Below, piece after piece: positions 40,202 through 48,013 of a stretch of DNA of 50,750 nucleotides. The notes under the pieces were generated by a model, which worked only from the letters and a program-made list of their open reading frames with translations, ran no database searches and was not told where the DNA came from. The position numbers and the translations under genes were made by a program. Origin of the DNA: CANNDT01 sp945876205 (GTDB taxonomy: Bacteria > Acidobacteriota > Vicinamibacteria > Vicinamibacterales > UBA2999); contig CANNDT010000025.1 in the NCBI GenBank assembly GCA_947503365.1, positions 1-50,750 on the forward strand, written 5' to 3'. Numbering within the stretch: the stretch's first letter is position 1; every line of letters begins with the position of its first letter.

Positions 40202-41023
40202 CTAGATCGGGTCGACGCCGGCCCGTGCGCAGAAGTATTCCCAGGCTCTGTCGAGCGCGAGCGGCGAGAACTGCGTTGCGCGTGAGCGCTCGACTTCACC
40301 TTCCGACAGCCGTTTAGGCGTGCCGATGGCCATCGCCTGGAGCTGTATCTCCGCGTCGACCTTGAGATAGATCGCCGCGATCACCGCTTCCTTGAGCGTG
40401 GATGCGGCCACCACCGCACCGTGTCCGCGCATCAGCGCACAGGTGTTGGGACCGAGCGCGGCCGCCAGGTCGCGTCCCTGGTCCATCGTCCGCACCAGCA
40501 TGTCGGTCTCGTTGAACGTGGTGGCGATATCCCAGAGCGGAATCTTGGAACCGATCACTGACGCTACGTGCACGACGGGCTCAAGCGTGCGGCCGGTGAT
40601 GCTGAACGGGAGCAGCGCATAGGCGTGGTTGTGGATGACGGCCTGGACGTCGCTGCGCATCTCGTAGATCGCGCCATGAATCATGCGCTCGCCGTAGGGC
40701 GTGCGGTTGGCGGGATCGAGCGATCGGCCATCCTGCTCGAACCGAATCAGGTCGCCGAACTCGACGAGCTCGGGGCTGCGTGACCGCGCCATGATGTAGC
40801 GCTTCGGGTTCTCGGGATCCCGGATGCTGACATGCCCGAACGCATCGACGACCTCCTCGCGCGCAAGGATCCGGTTGGCCGCCGCGAGGCGTCTGAATTC
40901 GATCCGATCCGCCAGCGGCGCGCCTTGCGCGAACAGATCCTGCGCGGCAAGAGGCGCAACCGCAAGCATGCCGAAAGCGGTGCGAACGAAATCACGTCGT
41001 GCCACGCGCACATTCGAAGACAT
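40202..41023 (-). CDS. Exported class II aldolase/adducin family protein
   Basis: A 273-residue protein with an aldolase class II fold. The start is the ATG at 41023 with GGAGGAG seven bases upstream. Residues 1-33 have ARRDFVRTAFGMLAVAPLAAQ, a Tat-like or Sec signal, so it is exported, which is unusual for a family of cytosolic fuculose/ribulose-phosphate aldolases. Metal ligands of the fold are in VIHNHAYALLPF (two His) and ALMRGHGAVV (one His); an earlier FGHVSIRDPENP is also typical. No sugar kinase or transport genes are adjacent. The gene stands between a duplication scar and a TetR regulator on the same strand. The substrate is unknown. Confidence 0.82.
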   Translation of the reverse strand: MSSNVRVARRDFVRTAFGMLAVAPLAAQDLFAQGAPLADRIEFRRLAAANRILAREEVVDAFGHVSIRDPENPKRYIMARSRSPELVEFGDLIRFEQDGRSLDPANRTPYGERMIHGAIYEMRSDVQAVIHNHAYALLPFSITGRTLEPVVHVASVIGSKIPLWDIATTFNETDMLVRTMDQGRDLAAALGPNTCALMRGHGAVVAASTLKEAVIAAIYLKVDAEIQLQAMAIGTPKRLSEGEVERSRATQFSPLALDRAWEYFCARAGVDPI

Positions 41024-41089
41024 GGGCTCACTCCTCCGGAAGATTTTCCGCACGAGCGTAACACGACGCGAACCAACGGTGGGGAGGCG

Positions 41090-41716
41090 TTATGGCCCGG
41101 CGATGTCGCGAATCCCGGCCAGCGAAAATCTCGCGATGTGGTCGGTCATCGCGTCGAGCGTCTCGGGCGTCCGCTCGAACGCGGGGCTCATCCGCGACGC
41201 GACGGGGTTATGCATCTGCGAGAGGCATTGCACGTGCACGCTCATGGCGCAGCGCGCCACGCGCGGATCGTCGATTGGGCAGCCAAGCAGCTCGGCGATG
41301 ATGCCGCACAGGTATGCCATTCGGGGCTTGATCACCTGCTCGATGACGATGTCGAGGGCCGGCGTCGGATCGGACATCTCGCGCAGCATGAACTGATGGA
41401 TCCAGCTGTCGTGCCCGCTTCCGACGACGCGGTGCAGGAACACCCCGATGTAGGCCCGAAGCTGTTGCTCGGGCGGCTGTTGCGCGCCAGCCTCGCGCGC
41501 CGCCTCGGTTGTCGACTGCATCGTCCGCACGGCCGCCTGCAGCACCTCGTCGTACAGCCCGACCTTGCCGCCGAAGTGGTAGTTGACGGCGGCGACGTTG
41601 GCCACGGCCTTCCGGCAGATGTCGCGCACCGTCACCTTGGCGAAGCCGTGCTCGGCAAACAGACGGGCGCCCGCTGACAGCAGCCGGCCGCGCGTCTCCT
41701 GGTCCTCGGCCTTCAT
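41090..41716 (-). CDS. TetR/AcrR regulator, CecR-type
   Basis: A 208-residue repressor. The start ATG is at 41716 with GTGAGG ahead; the longer frame upstream is another gene's remnant. Residues 8-60 form the DNA-binding domain (ARLFAEHGFAKVTVRDICRKAVANVAAVNYHFGGKVGLYDEVL). The rest fits the CerR/CecR-type C-terminal domain (YIGVFLHRVVGSGHDSWIHQFMLREMSDPTPAL). Regulators of this type control HlyD-ABC efflux operons, often placed beside them. Here that operon has been deleted except for its ends (41719-42167), but a palindrome at 42189 remains and is the likely target. Confidence 0.85.
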   Translation of the reverse strand: MKAEDQETRGRLLSAGARLFAEHGFAKVTVRDICRKAVANVAAVNYHFGGKVGLYDEVLQAAVRTMQSTTEAAREAGAQQPPEQQLRAYIGVFLHRVVGSGHDSWIHQFMLREMSDPTPALDIVIEQVIKPRMAYLCGIIAELLGCPIDDPRVARCAMSVHVQCLSQMHNPVASRMSPAFERTPETLDAMTDHIARFSLAGIRDIAGP

Positions 41717-41718
41717 CC

Positions 41719-42072
41719 TCACAACGTCCGCTTGAAGAGGAGCGTAGCCCCCGTCATCGCCACGGCGGAGAAGACGATCAGGTAAGCGAGGTCGCCGCTG
41801 ATCGCCGCGAAGCCGGTGTTCTTCAGGATGAGGCTCTTGAACGCGTGCACGGAGTAGGTGAACGGATCGACGGCGGAAATGACCCGTATCCAGTTGGGAA
41901 AGCCCTGCGTGGGATACACCGCGCCGCTCGGGAAGTAGAGGAGCGTATTGAGCACCCCGAAGATGGCGCGCGGCAGCAGCGGGTCGGTGATCCGCGCCAT
42001 GATGAGAAACATCAGGCTGATGAGGCAAAACGCGGTCGCGACGATGACGACGAACATTCGCATCATTCGCAT
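41719..42072 (-). pseudogene. 3' remnant of an ABC-2 type permease
   Basis: The last 117 residues of a DrrB-like ABC-2 permease: three or four membrane helices, FVVIVATAFCLISLMFLI, then AIFGVLNTLLYFPSGAVYPTQGFPNW, VDPFTYSVHAFKSLILKN and LIVFSAVAMTGATLLF. Complete permeases have about 250-370 residues. Its 5' side is joined directly to the first codons of an HlyD-like gene in another frame. An in-frame ATG at 42072 lies near the junction. The protein would lack half its helices and its ATPase partner. It ends three bases before the TetR start. Confidence 0.78.
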
Positions 42073-42167
42073 TGGACGAGCGGCCGCGGCCGGCTCTGGA
42101 GCCAGGCGTAGTAGCCAATGCCGCCTCCGAGGGCGAGGAGGATGACAAGTCGAACGATTCGTTTCAT
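42063..42167 (-). pseudogene. 5' remnant of an HlyD-like membrane fusion protein gene
   Basis: The first 31 codons from the ATG at 42167 read MKRIVRLVILLALGGGIGYY...LQSRPRPLV, the inner-membrane anchor of an efflux adaptor. After that the frame runs into permease DNA and stops at 42063. The adaptor's remaining 300 or so codons, the ATPase gene and the permease front are missing. It still has its own upstream region with operator. Confidence 0.65.
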
Positions 42168-42188
42168 AAGCGGTATGAAACAAGTGTA

Positions 42189-42204
42189 TCAAACAACTGT
42201 TTGA
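42189..42204. promoter_or_regulatory. Palindromic operator, likely of the TetR regulator
   Basis: TCAAACA-AC-TGTTTGA, a perfect 7-base inverted repeat with a 2-base spacer, 22 bases ahead of the HlyD remnant's start. Its size and symmetry fit a TetR-family dimer. It is the only such palindrome between the regulator and the next gene to the right. Confidence 0.6.
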
Positions 42205-42218
42205 ATCTAGTCATCTTG

Positions 42219-42294
42219 AACCACGAAGATCACGAAGATCACGAAGAATCTCTTGTACAAGAAGGCCTTCGTGACCTTCGTGACCTTCGTGGTT
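42219..42294. repeat. CACGAAG-type inverted repeat, second copy
   Basis: AACCACGAAGATCACGAAGATCACGAAG, then a TCTTGTACAAGA loop, then CTTCGTGACCTTCGTGACCTTCGTGGTT. The arms pair nearly perfectly. It has the same ends and unit as 13666-13799. Confidence 0.8.
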
Positions 42295-42323
42295 AACGCG
42301 CGTTGCGGGAATAAGATCAACCG

Positions 42324-42674
42324 ATGCCCACCTCTGATGAACTGCTCGAACTTGCCGACCGTTGCGCGGAGAAACTCGATCTCGACGGGAAGGCCCGTCA
42401 CATCCCCTCTTTCTCCGACGCCGAAGAGCAGTGCGAGGAGGAGTACGAGGAGCTGCTGCTGGCGCTGCACGAAGACGAGCTGTTTGCGCCCGTCGACATC
42501 GCCCGCCAGGAGGAGCTCGTCGAGCAGATCGCCGCGGCGCTCCCCGAAGACCAGCGGATGCTGATCGTCGAGCTCGCCGACAACCATGCCCGCCATGTCT
42601 GGCTGCAGCAGGAAGGGGCCTATCACGTCGGCCTCGCCGTCGGCCGTCGTCTCAAGACCAGACGCGAGCACTGA
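42324..42674 (+). CDS. Small acidic protein of unknown function
   Basis: A 116-residue cytoplasmic protein, strongly acidic and helical: DELLELADRCAEKLDL, EEQCEEEYEELLLALHEDELF, RQEELVEQIAAALPEDQRMLIVELADNHARHVWLQQEGAYHVGLAVG. No signal peptide or known domain. The TGA of this gene overlaps the ATG of PhzF (TGATG), so the two are translationally linked. It might be a partner or a regulator of it. The start ATG at 42324 follows the CACGAAG repeat by about 30 bases; no strong ribosome site is seen. Confidence 0.65.
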   Translation: MPTSDELLELADRCAEKLDLDGKARHIPSFSDAEEQCEEEYEELLLALHEDELFAPVDIARQEELVEQIAAALPEDQRMLIVELADNHARHVWLQQEGAYHVGLAVGRRLKTRREH

Positions 42675-43582
42675 TGGCGCGGACATTTCTTCAGTACGAC
42701 GTCTTCACCGACACAGCGCTCACCGGCAATCAACTGGCCGTCTTCCCGGACGGCCGCGGCCTCGCACCCGATCTCATGCAGTCGATCGCGCGGGAGATGA
42801 ATTTCTCGGAGACAACCTTCATCCTGCCTGCCGAGCAGCCTGGCACCGACATCCGGATGCGGATCTTTACGCCCGGCCTGGAGCTGCCGATGGCGGGCCA
42901 CCCGGTCATCGGCAGCACCTTTGCCCTCGCGGATGCGGGAACGATACGTCCTGGGACAGAGCGTTTCGTCTTCGGTCTCGGCATCGGACCGACGCCCGTT
43001 GACCTGGAATGGGATGAAGCCCGCCTGCGCTTCGCCTGGATGACGCAGCGGAATCCTGTCTTCGGCCCCGCGATAGAGGATCGCGCGACCGCCGCGGCAG
43101 CGTTGAGTCTTGGCGTCGATGACCTATCGCCGCGGCTGCCGGTCCAGGTGGTTTCGTGCGGCCTGCAGTACGTCCTCGTCCCGCTTCGCGATCGAGAAGC
43201 CGTGGATCGCGCGGTTACCGATGGCGCCGCGATGCGCCGCCTGGCGGTCGTGTCTGGCTGCGATCACGGCGTCTTTCTCTTTGCGATGCTTCCCGCGGGC
43301 TCCGATGGGACGGTCTACAGCCGCATGTTCGCGCCGGGTGCCGGCGTTGCCGAGGATCCGGCCACGGGTAGCGCGAGCGGTCCGCTCGGTTCGTACCTCG
43401 TGCGCCACAAGGTCGTCTCCGACGCCACAGCGAAGCAGATCGTCAGCCTGCAGGGCGTCGCCATGAAGCGGCCGAGCAGGATTCACATCGCGATCGAGGG
43501 CGACGCGGATACGATCAGAAGCGTGAAAGTCGGCGGCGAGGCAGTGCTCGCCGCCAGGGGTGAGCTCCTGATCTCCGACTGA
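42674..43582 (+). CDS. PhzF family isomerase/epimerase
   Basis: A 302-residue enzyme of the PhzF family, with the diaminopimelate-epimerase-like two-domain fold. Typical points are LQYDVFTDTALTGNQLAVF at the N-terminus, FSETTFILP with the family's acidic base, FTPGLELPMAGHPVIGS, and FAPGAGVAEDPATGSASGPLG in domain 2. These identify the family, but the substrate varies from phenazine precursors to unknown metabolites. No phenazine genes are present, so a name beyond the family is not justified. The start ATG at 42674 overlaps the preceding stop by one base. A longer frame from 42362 overlaps the neighbour and is rejected. Confidence 0.88.
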   Translation: MARTFLQYDVFTDTALTGNQLAVFPDGRGLAPDLMQSIAREMNFSETTFILPAEQPGTDIRMRIFTPGLELPMAGHPVIGSTFALADAGTIRPGTERFVFGLGIGPTPVDLEWDEARLRFAWMTQRNPVFGPAIEDRATAAAALSLGVDDLSPRLPVQVVSCGLQYVLVPLRDREAVDRAVTDGAAMRRLAVVSGCDHGVFLFAMLPAGSDGTVYSRMFAPGAGVAEDPATGSASGPLGSYLVRHKVVSDATAKQIVSLQGVAMKRPSRIHIAIEGDADTIRSVKVGGEAVLAARGELLISD

Positions 43583-43630
43583 GCGCTTCGCTGGCGGGCA
43601 AGTCAGCCGCGACCGGATACGATCAATAAA

Positions 43631-45268
43631 GTGATTTCGTTTTCAAAAATCAGCAAGCAGTACGGCAAGCAGATCCTCTTCGTCGACGCCTCATTCCAGC
43701 TCAACTCGGGCGAGAAGGTCGGCCTCGTCGGTCCCAACGGCTCAGGCAAGACGACGCTGTTCCGGATGATCGTGGGCGAGGAATCGCCTGACGAGGGCGA
43801 CGTGTCGGTGCCGAAGAAACTCACGGTCGGCTATTTCCGGCAGGACGTCGAGGAGATGTCGGGACGCTCGGTGCTCGACGAGGCGATCGCCGGCAGCGGA
43901 CGCCTGGGCGATCTCCACCACGAGCTCGAGGCGCTGCAGCATGCGATGGGTGACCCGGCGCAGGCGGGCGACATGGACCGCATCCTCGCGCGCTTCGGCG
44001 AGGTGCAGGAGGAGTACGAGCACCAGGGCGGCTACGGCCTCGAGTCGCAGGCGCGCGAGGTGCTGCACGGCCTCGGCTTCGAGGACGAGACGATCGACGG
44101 TGACGTCGGCGCCTTGTCAGGCGGATGGAAGATGCGCGTGGCGATGGCGCGCGTGCTGCTCGGCCGCCCCGAAGTGCTGCTGATGGACGAGCCGACCAAC
44201 CACCTCGACATCGAATCGATCATCTGGCTCGAAGGTTTTCTCAAGTCGCTGCCCGGGGCGCTGCTCATGACGTCGCACGACCGCGAGTTCATGAACCGCG
44301 TGGTCGGCAAGATCGCCGAGATCGACGGCGGTGAGATCACCGTCTACTCCGGCAACTACGATTTCTACGAGCGCGAGCGGGCCATCCGCGAAACCAATCG
44401 CGAGGCCGCCTACGCGCGCCAGCAGGCGATGCTCGCCAAGGAGCAGCGCTTCATCGAGCGCTTTGCCGCCCACGCCGCCAAGGCGGCGCAGGTGCAGAGC
44501 CGCGTGAAGGCGCTCGAGAAGATCGAGAAGATCGAGCTGCCGAAGAAGCGCAAGATCGTGAAGTTCGACTTCCGCGCGCCACCCCGCTCAGGCGACCAGG
44601 TCGTCGTCGTCGAGGACGTCTCGAAGGCCTACGGCCGGCGGGTCGTCTACGACCATCTCAACGTGACGATCCGCCGCGGCGAGCGGTGGTGCGTCATGGG
44701 CAAGAACGGCGCCGGCAAGTCGACGCTGCTGAAGATGATTGCCGGGGCGATGCAGCCAGACTCGGGTGAAGTGAGGCTCGGCGCCAGCCTCAAGATGGGG
44801 TACTTCGCACAGCAGGCGCTCGACCTGCTCGACCCCGATCTCACGATCGAGGAGCAGCTCCAGAAGGATTTCCCGGCCGAGTCGATCGGCACCCTTCGCA
44901 ACCTCGCCGGCGCGTTTCAGTTCTCAGGCGACGACACCGACAAGAAGATCCGTGCACTGTCGGGCGGCGAGAAGACGCGCCTCGTCATGGCGCGCATGCT
45001 GCTCAACCCGCCGAACTTCCTCGTCCTGGACGAGCCGACCAACCATCTCGACCTGGCGACCAAGGAGATGCTCATCGAATCGCTCAAGAATTTCGATGGC
45101 ACGATGCTGTTCGTGTCGCATGACCGGGCGTTCCTGCGGGCACTGAGTAACAGGGTCATCGAACTGGGCGGAGAAACGGGGAAGGACGCCGAGCCGCACC
45201 TCTATCCCGGGTCGTATGTCGAGTACGTCACGAGGACCGGCCACGAGGCGCCAGGCGTCCACGCTTAG
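43631..45268 (+). CDS. ABC-F family ATPase (EttA/Uup-like)
   Basis: A 545-residue soluble ATPase with two ABC domains and no membrane part. Domain 1: GPNGSGKTT Walker A, LSGGWKMRVAMAR signature, LLMDEPTNHLD Walker B. Then the ABC-F linker, rich in Arg/Glu (YERERAIRETNREAAYARQQAMLAKEQRFIERF). Domain 2: GKNGAGKST, LSGGEKTRLVMAR, LVLDEPTNHLD. Such proteins act on ribosomes in translation or antibiotic protection. The start is a GTG at 43631. The gene stands alone, with no terminator-like stem at its end that I can see. Confidence 0.92.
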   Translation: MISFSKISKQYGKQILFVDASFQLNSGEKVGLVGPNGSGKTTLFRMIVGEESPDEGDVSVPKKLTVGYFRQDVEEMSGRSVLDEAIAGSGRLGDLHHELEALQHAMGDPAQAGDMDRILARFGEVQEEYEHQGGYGLESQAREVLHGLGFEDETIDGDVGALSGGWKMRVAMARVLLGRPEVLLMDEPTNHLDIESIIWLEGFLKSLPGALLMTSHDREFMNRVVGKIAEIDGGEITVYSGNYDFYERERAIRETNREAAYARQQAMLAKEQRFIERFAAHAAKAAQVQSRVKALEKIEKIELPKKRKIVKFDFRAPPRSGDQVVVVEDVSKAYGRRVVYDHLNVTIRRGERWCVMGKNGAGKSTLLKMIAGAMQPDSGEVRLGASLKMGYFAQQALDLLDPDLTIEEQLQKDFPAESIGTLRNLAGAFQFSGDDTDKKIRALSGGEKTRLVMARMLLNPPNFLVLDEPTNHLDLATKEMLIESLKNFDGTMLFVSHDRAFLRALSNRVIELGGETGKDAEPHLYPGSYVEYVTRTGHEAPGVHA

Positions 45269-45316
45269 CGTAAGATACGCGCGGCGGCGACGCGGACTCG
45301 CCATTCAGGAGGGGCT

Positions 45317-45412
45317 ATGCGGAGCAATGGTGTTGCAATGGGGCTGGCGATCGCGGCAGGTGTCGCGACGACGCACATGCAGCTTATGGTGAAGGGCGAA
45401 GGCCTCCAGTAA
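45317..45412 (+). CDS. Possible 31-residue leader peptide
   Basis: AGGAGGGG (45307-45314) is followed by an ATG at 45317 and 31 codons to a TAA at 45412: a small hydrophobic peptide (MRSNGVAMGLAIAAGVATTH and a short tail). It ends four bases before the GTG of the CHRD gene. The ribosome site is stronger than that of the CHRD gene itself, so the peptide may couple translation to it. It could instead be chance. Confidence 0.4.
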   Translation: MRSNGVAMGLAIAAGVATTHMQLMVKGEGLQ

Positions 45413-45416
45413 GACC

Positions 45417-45851
45417 GTGAAGATCTTCCTCTGCGCGATCGGTGTAGCGGCGATGACAACCGTCATGGCCGCGCAATCCACAAAGACGTTCGTGGCGCGG
45501 CTGTCGCCGGTGCCGATCATGGCTGACCAGCAGGCAACGGTGAGCGGGTCGGGAACGGCCACCGCGACGCTGACCGGGCGCCGGTTGACGATCGACGGCA
45601 AGTTCAGCGGCCTCCGCACGCCGGCCACCGTCGCGCGATTGCACCTTGCGCCGTGGGCCTCTCGCGGCGATGCGTTTGCGGACGTGAAGGTATCCAGCGG
45701 CACCAGCGGGACGCTGACGGGCGCGATCGATCTCACGCCGCAGCAGGTGCAGGCACTCGAAAAGAAATCCGTCTACATCCAGTTGCACAGCGAGAGAGCT
45801 CCCGACGGCAACCTGTGGGGATGGCTGGCGCTGCAGGAGGCGAAGCGATGA
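45417..45851 (+). CDS. CHRD domain secreted protein
   Basis: A 144-residue exported protein, starting at the GTG at 45417 (MKIFLCAIGVAAMTTVMAAQ signal). The mature part is one CHRD domain: FVARLSPVPIM, GSGTATATLTGRRLTIDGKFSGL, ARLHLAPWASRGDAF, TSGTLTGAIDLTPQQVQAL and VYIQLHSERAPDGNLWGWL. CHRD domains are beta-sandwiches in extracellular proteins, first named from chordin; in bacteria their role is unknown. The gene overlaps the following cytochrome-PQQ gene by four bases (ATGA), which strongly links the two in one operon. Confidence 0.85.
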   Translation: MKIFLCAIGVAAMTTVMAAQSTKTFVARLSPVPIMADQQATVSGSGTATATLTGRRLTIDGKFSGLRTPATVARLHLAPWASRGDAFADVKVSSGTSGTLTGAIDLTPQQVQALEKKSVYIQLHSERAPDGNLWGWLALQEAKR

Positions 45852-47887
45852 TTGCGCGCGCGATCGTGTTGGCGGTGGCGACCATGATTGGTGCCGTGGT
45901 GATCGCGGCGCAGCAGCCTGCCCCGGGCGTCGGGTTCACCGCCGCGCAGGCGACCGCGGGCCGCGTCTTTTACGCGGCGAGTTGCGCAAGCTGCCACTCC
46001 GAGGATCTCAACGGCCGCGAAGCGCCGCCGCTCAGGGGACCGAGCTTCCAGGAGAAGTGGGGCTCACTGTCCGTGCAGGCGCTCTCCGCCTACATCCAGC
46101 AGAACATGCCGCAGGGCGGTCCGACCCTGCCCGCCGATCAGTACGCGGCGATCATGGCGTTCATCCTGCAATCGAACGGAGCGCAATTGGCCGGGGCCGC
46201 CGCGGCTCCCGCCGCTCCCGCCGCGCGCGAGCCGGAGGCTCGTGGCCTGACCCTGGAAGGGACCGTCGAGAACTACACGCCGGTGACCGACGCGATGCTG
46301 CGCACGCCGCCGGCGGGTGACTGGCTGATGGCGCGGCGCAATTACCAGTCGTGGAGTCACAGTCCGCTCACCGAGATCACGACCGCCAACGTCAAGAATC
46401 TGAAGCTCGCGTGGGTCTGGGCGATGAACGAGGGCGGCGCCAACGAGCCGACCCCGATCGTCCACGATGGCGCCATCTTCCTCTACAACACCGGCAACGT
46501 CGTGCAGGCGCTTGACGGCAAGACCGGCGAGCTGATCTGGGAAAACCGTGTCGGCCCAGAAACCATCATCGGGCAGGGCGCGATGCGCGGCATGGCGCTC
46601 TACGCCGACAAGCTCTACCTCGCGACGACCGACGCGCGGCTGGTGGCGCTCGAGGCCCGCACCGGCCGCAAGGTCTGGGACGTGAAGGTCGCGGAGCGGT
46701 CGAGGGGATTTGGTAACAGCAGCGGTCCGATCATCATTCACGGCAAGGTCATTCAGGGGCTGAACGCCTGCGATCGCTACCAGCTTGATCGCTGCTACAT
46801 CAGCGCGTATGACGCCGAGACCGGCAAGCAGCTCTGGAAGTTCTACACCGTCCCCTACGCCGGCGAGAAGAACGCCGACACCTGGGGCACGCTCCCCGAC
46901 ATGTTGCGCAAGGGCGGAGAGACGTGGATCACCGGCAGCTACGATCCCGATCTCAACCTCACCTACTGGGGCGTCGCGCAGGCCAAGCCGTGGGTGGCGG
47001 CGAGCCGCGGACTGAAGACGTCCGATCGCGCGCTGTATACGGGATCGACCGTCGCCCTGGATCCGGATACCGGCGAGCTGAAGTGGTACTTCCAGCACGC
47101 GCCTGGTGAATCACTCGACCTCGACGAAGTCTACGAGCGCGTGCTCGTGGATATCGGTAACCGCAAGTACAGCTTCAGCATCGGCAAGCCCGGCATCCTG
47201 TGGAAGCTCGATCGCGAGAGCGGCGAGTACGTCTCGCACGTCGAGACCATCTTTCAGAATATCTGGCAGAGCATCGACAGAGAATCCGGCGTGCCGCGCT
47301 ACCGTGCCGATATCACCCAGGCCAAGGTGGGCGAGTGGGTGCTCGGATGTCCGAGCACCGAGGGCGGACACAACTGGCATGCAACGAGCTACTACCCGCC
47401 GTTGCAGATGCTGGTGATCCCGCTGGCGCAGTCGTGCATCGAGATGTCTGGGAAGCTCGTGGAGTTCAAGGAAGGATCCGGCGGCACCGCCGGCGACCGG
47501 AAGTTTTTCGAGATGCCCGGCACCGACGGCAACGTCGGCAAGCTCGCGGCCTTCGACCTCAACACGATGAAAGAGGTGTGGTCGTACTCGCAGCGGTCGC
47601 CGTTCCTGACGGCGGCGCTCACGACCGCGGGCGGGCTCGTCTTCGCTGGCGATCTGGATCGGAAGTTCCGCGCCCTTGACGTCAAGACCGGCAAGCCGCT
47701 GTGGGAGACGCGTCTCGGCACGTCCGTTCAGGGATTCCCGGTGTCATTCAGCGTTGGCGGCAAGCAATACATCGCCGTCACCACCGGCCTCGGCGGCGGC
47801 AGCCCCCGCCAGGTGCCCCGCACCATCACGCCCGACGTCCGCCACCCGGCGACGGGCAACGCACTCTACGTCTTCGCACTCGAATAG
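45848..47887 (+). CDS. Cytochrome c-PQQ dehydrogenase
   Basis: A 679-residue periplasmic protein. The ATG at 45848 gives a signal peptide. Residues 30-120 are a cytochrome c domain with heme site CASCH (Cys 46, Cys 49, His 50). Then an eight-bladed PQQ propeller: SHSPLTEITTANVKNLKLAWVW, VQALDGKTGELIWENRVGPE, ARLVALEARTGRKVWDVKV, GSYDPDLNLTYWGVAQAKPW, ALDPDTGELKWYFQHAPGE, FDLNTMKEVWSYSQRSPF and RALDVKTGKPLWETRLG. It should oxidise alcohols, and electrons pass from PQQ to the fused heme. The heme domain is N-terminal, whereas classical quinohemoprotein alcohol dehydrogenases have it C-terminal. No adjacent Cys-Cys pair is seen. Confidence 0.9.
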   Translation: MIARAIVLAVATMIGAVVIAAQQPAPGVGFTAAQATAGRVFYAASCASCHSEDLNGREAPPLRGPSFQEKWGSLSVQALSAYIQQNMPQGGPTLPADQYAAIMAFILQSNGAQLAGAAAAPAAPAAREPEARGLTLEGTVENYTPVTDAMLRTPPAGDWLMARRNYQSWSHSPLTEITTANVKNLKLAWVWAMNEGGANEPTPIVHDGAIFLYNTGNVVQALDGKTGELIWENRVGPETIIGQGAMRGMALYADKLYLATTDARLVALEARTGRKVWDVKVAERSRGFGNSSGPIIIHGKVIQGLNACDRYQLDRCYISAYDAETGKQLWKFYTVPYAGEKNADTWGTLPDMLRKGGETWITGSYDPDLNLTYWGVAQAKPWVAASRGLKTSDRALYTGSTVALDPDTGELKWYFQHAPGESLDLDEVYERVLVDIGNRKYSFSIGKPGILWKLDRESGEYVSHVETIFQNIWQSIDRESGVPRYRADITQAKVGEWVLGCPSTEGGHNWHATSYYPPLQMLVIPLAQSCIEMSGKLVEFKEGSGGTAGDRKFFEMPGTDGNVGKLAAFDLNTMKEVWSYSQRSPFLTAALTTAGGLVFAGDLDRKFRALDVKTGKPLWETRLGTSVQGFPVSFSVGGKQYIAVTTGLGGGSPRQVPRTITPDVRHPATGNALYVFALE

Positions 47888-47907
47888 CGGCGCCTGCTCC
47901 TGATCAC

Positions 47908-47986
47908 GACACACTGAGGCACCGAGGCACCGAGGTCTTCTTTTGGAAGAAAAGAAATTCGGTGCCTCGGTGTCTCGGTGTGTCGT
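47908..47986. terminator. CACCGAG-type stem-loop between convergent genes
   Basis: CGACACACTGAGGCACCGAGGCACCGAGG (from 47908) pairs with GGTGCCTCGGTGTCTCGGTGTGTCG (to 47986) around a loop containing TCTTCTTTTGGAAGAAAAGA. It lies between the PQQ gene stop and the convergent DUF5916 gene, so it can end transcripts from both. It belongs to the family at 33635. Confidence 0.7.
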
Positions 47987-48013
47987 CTCAGTGGAGGATG
48001 TCGCGAAGAGAGC

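Noticed and set aside
39990..40205. A 71-codon frame after the antitoxin-like gene as a possible toxin
   Set aside because: It runs through the intergenic CACCGAG repeat and has no toxin motif.
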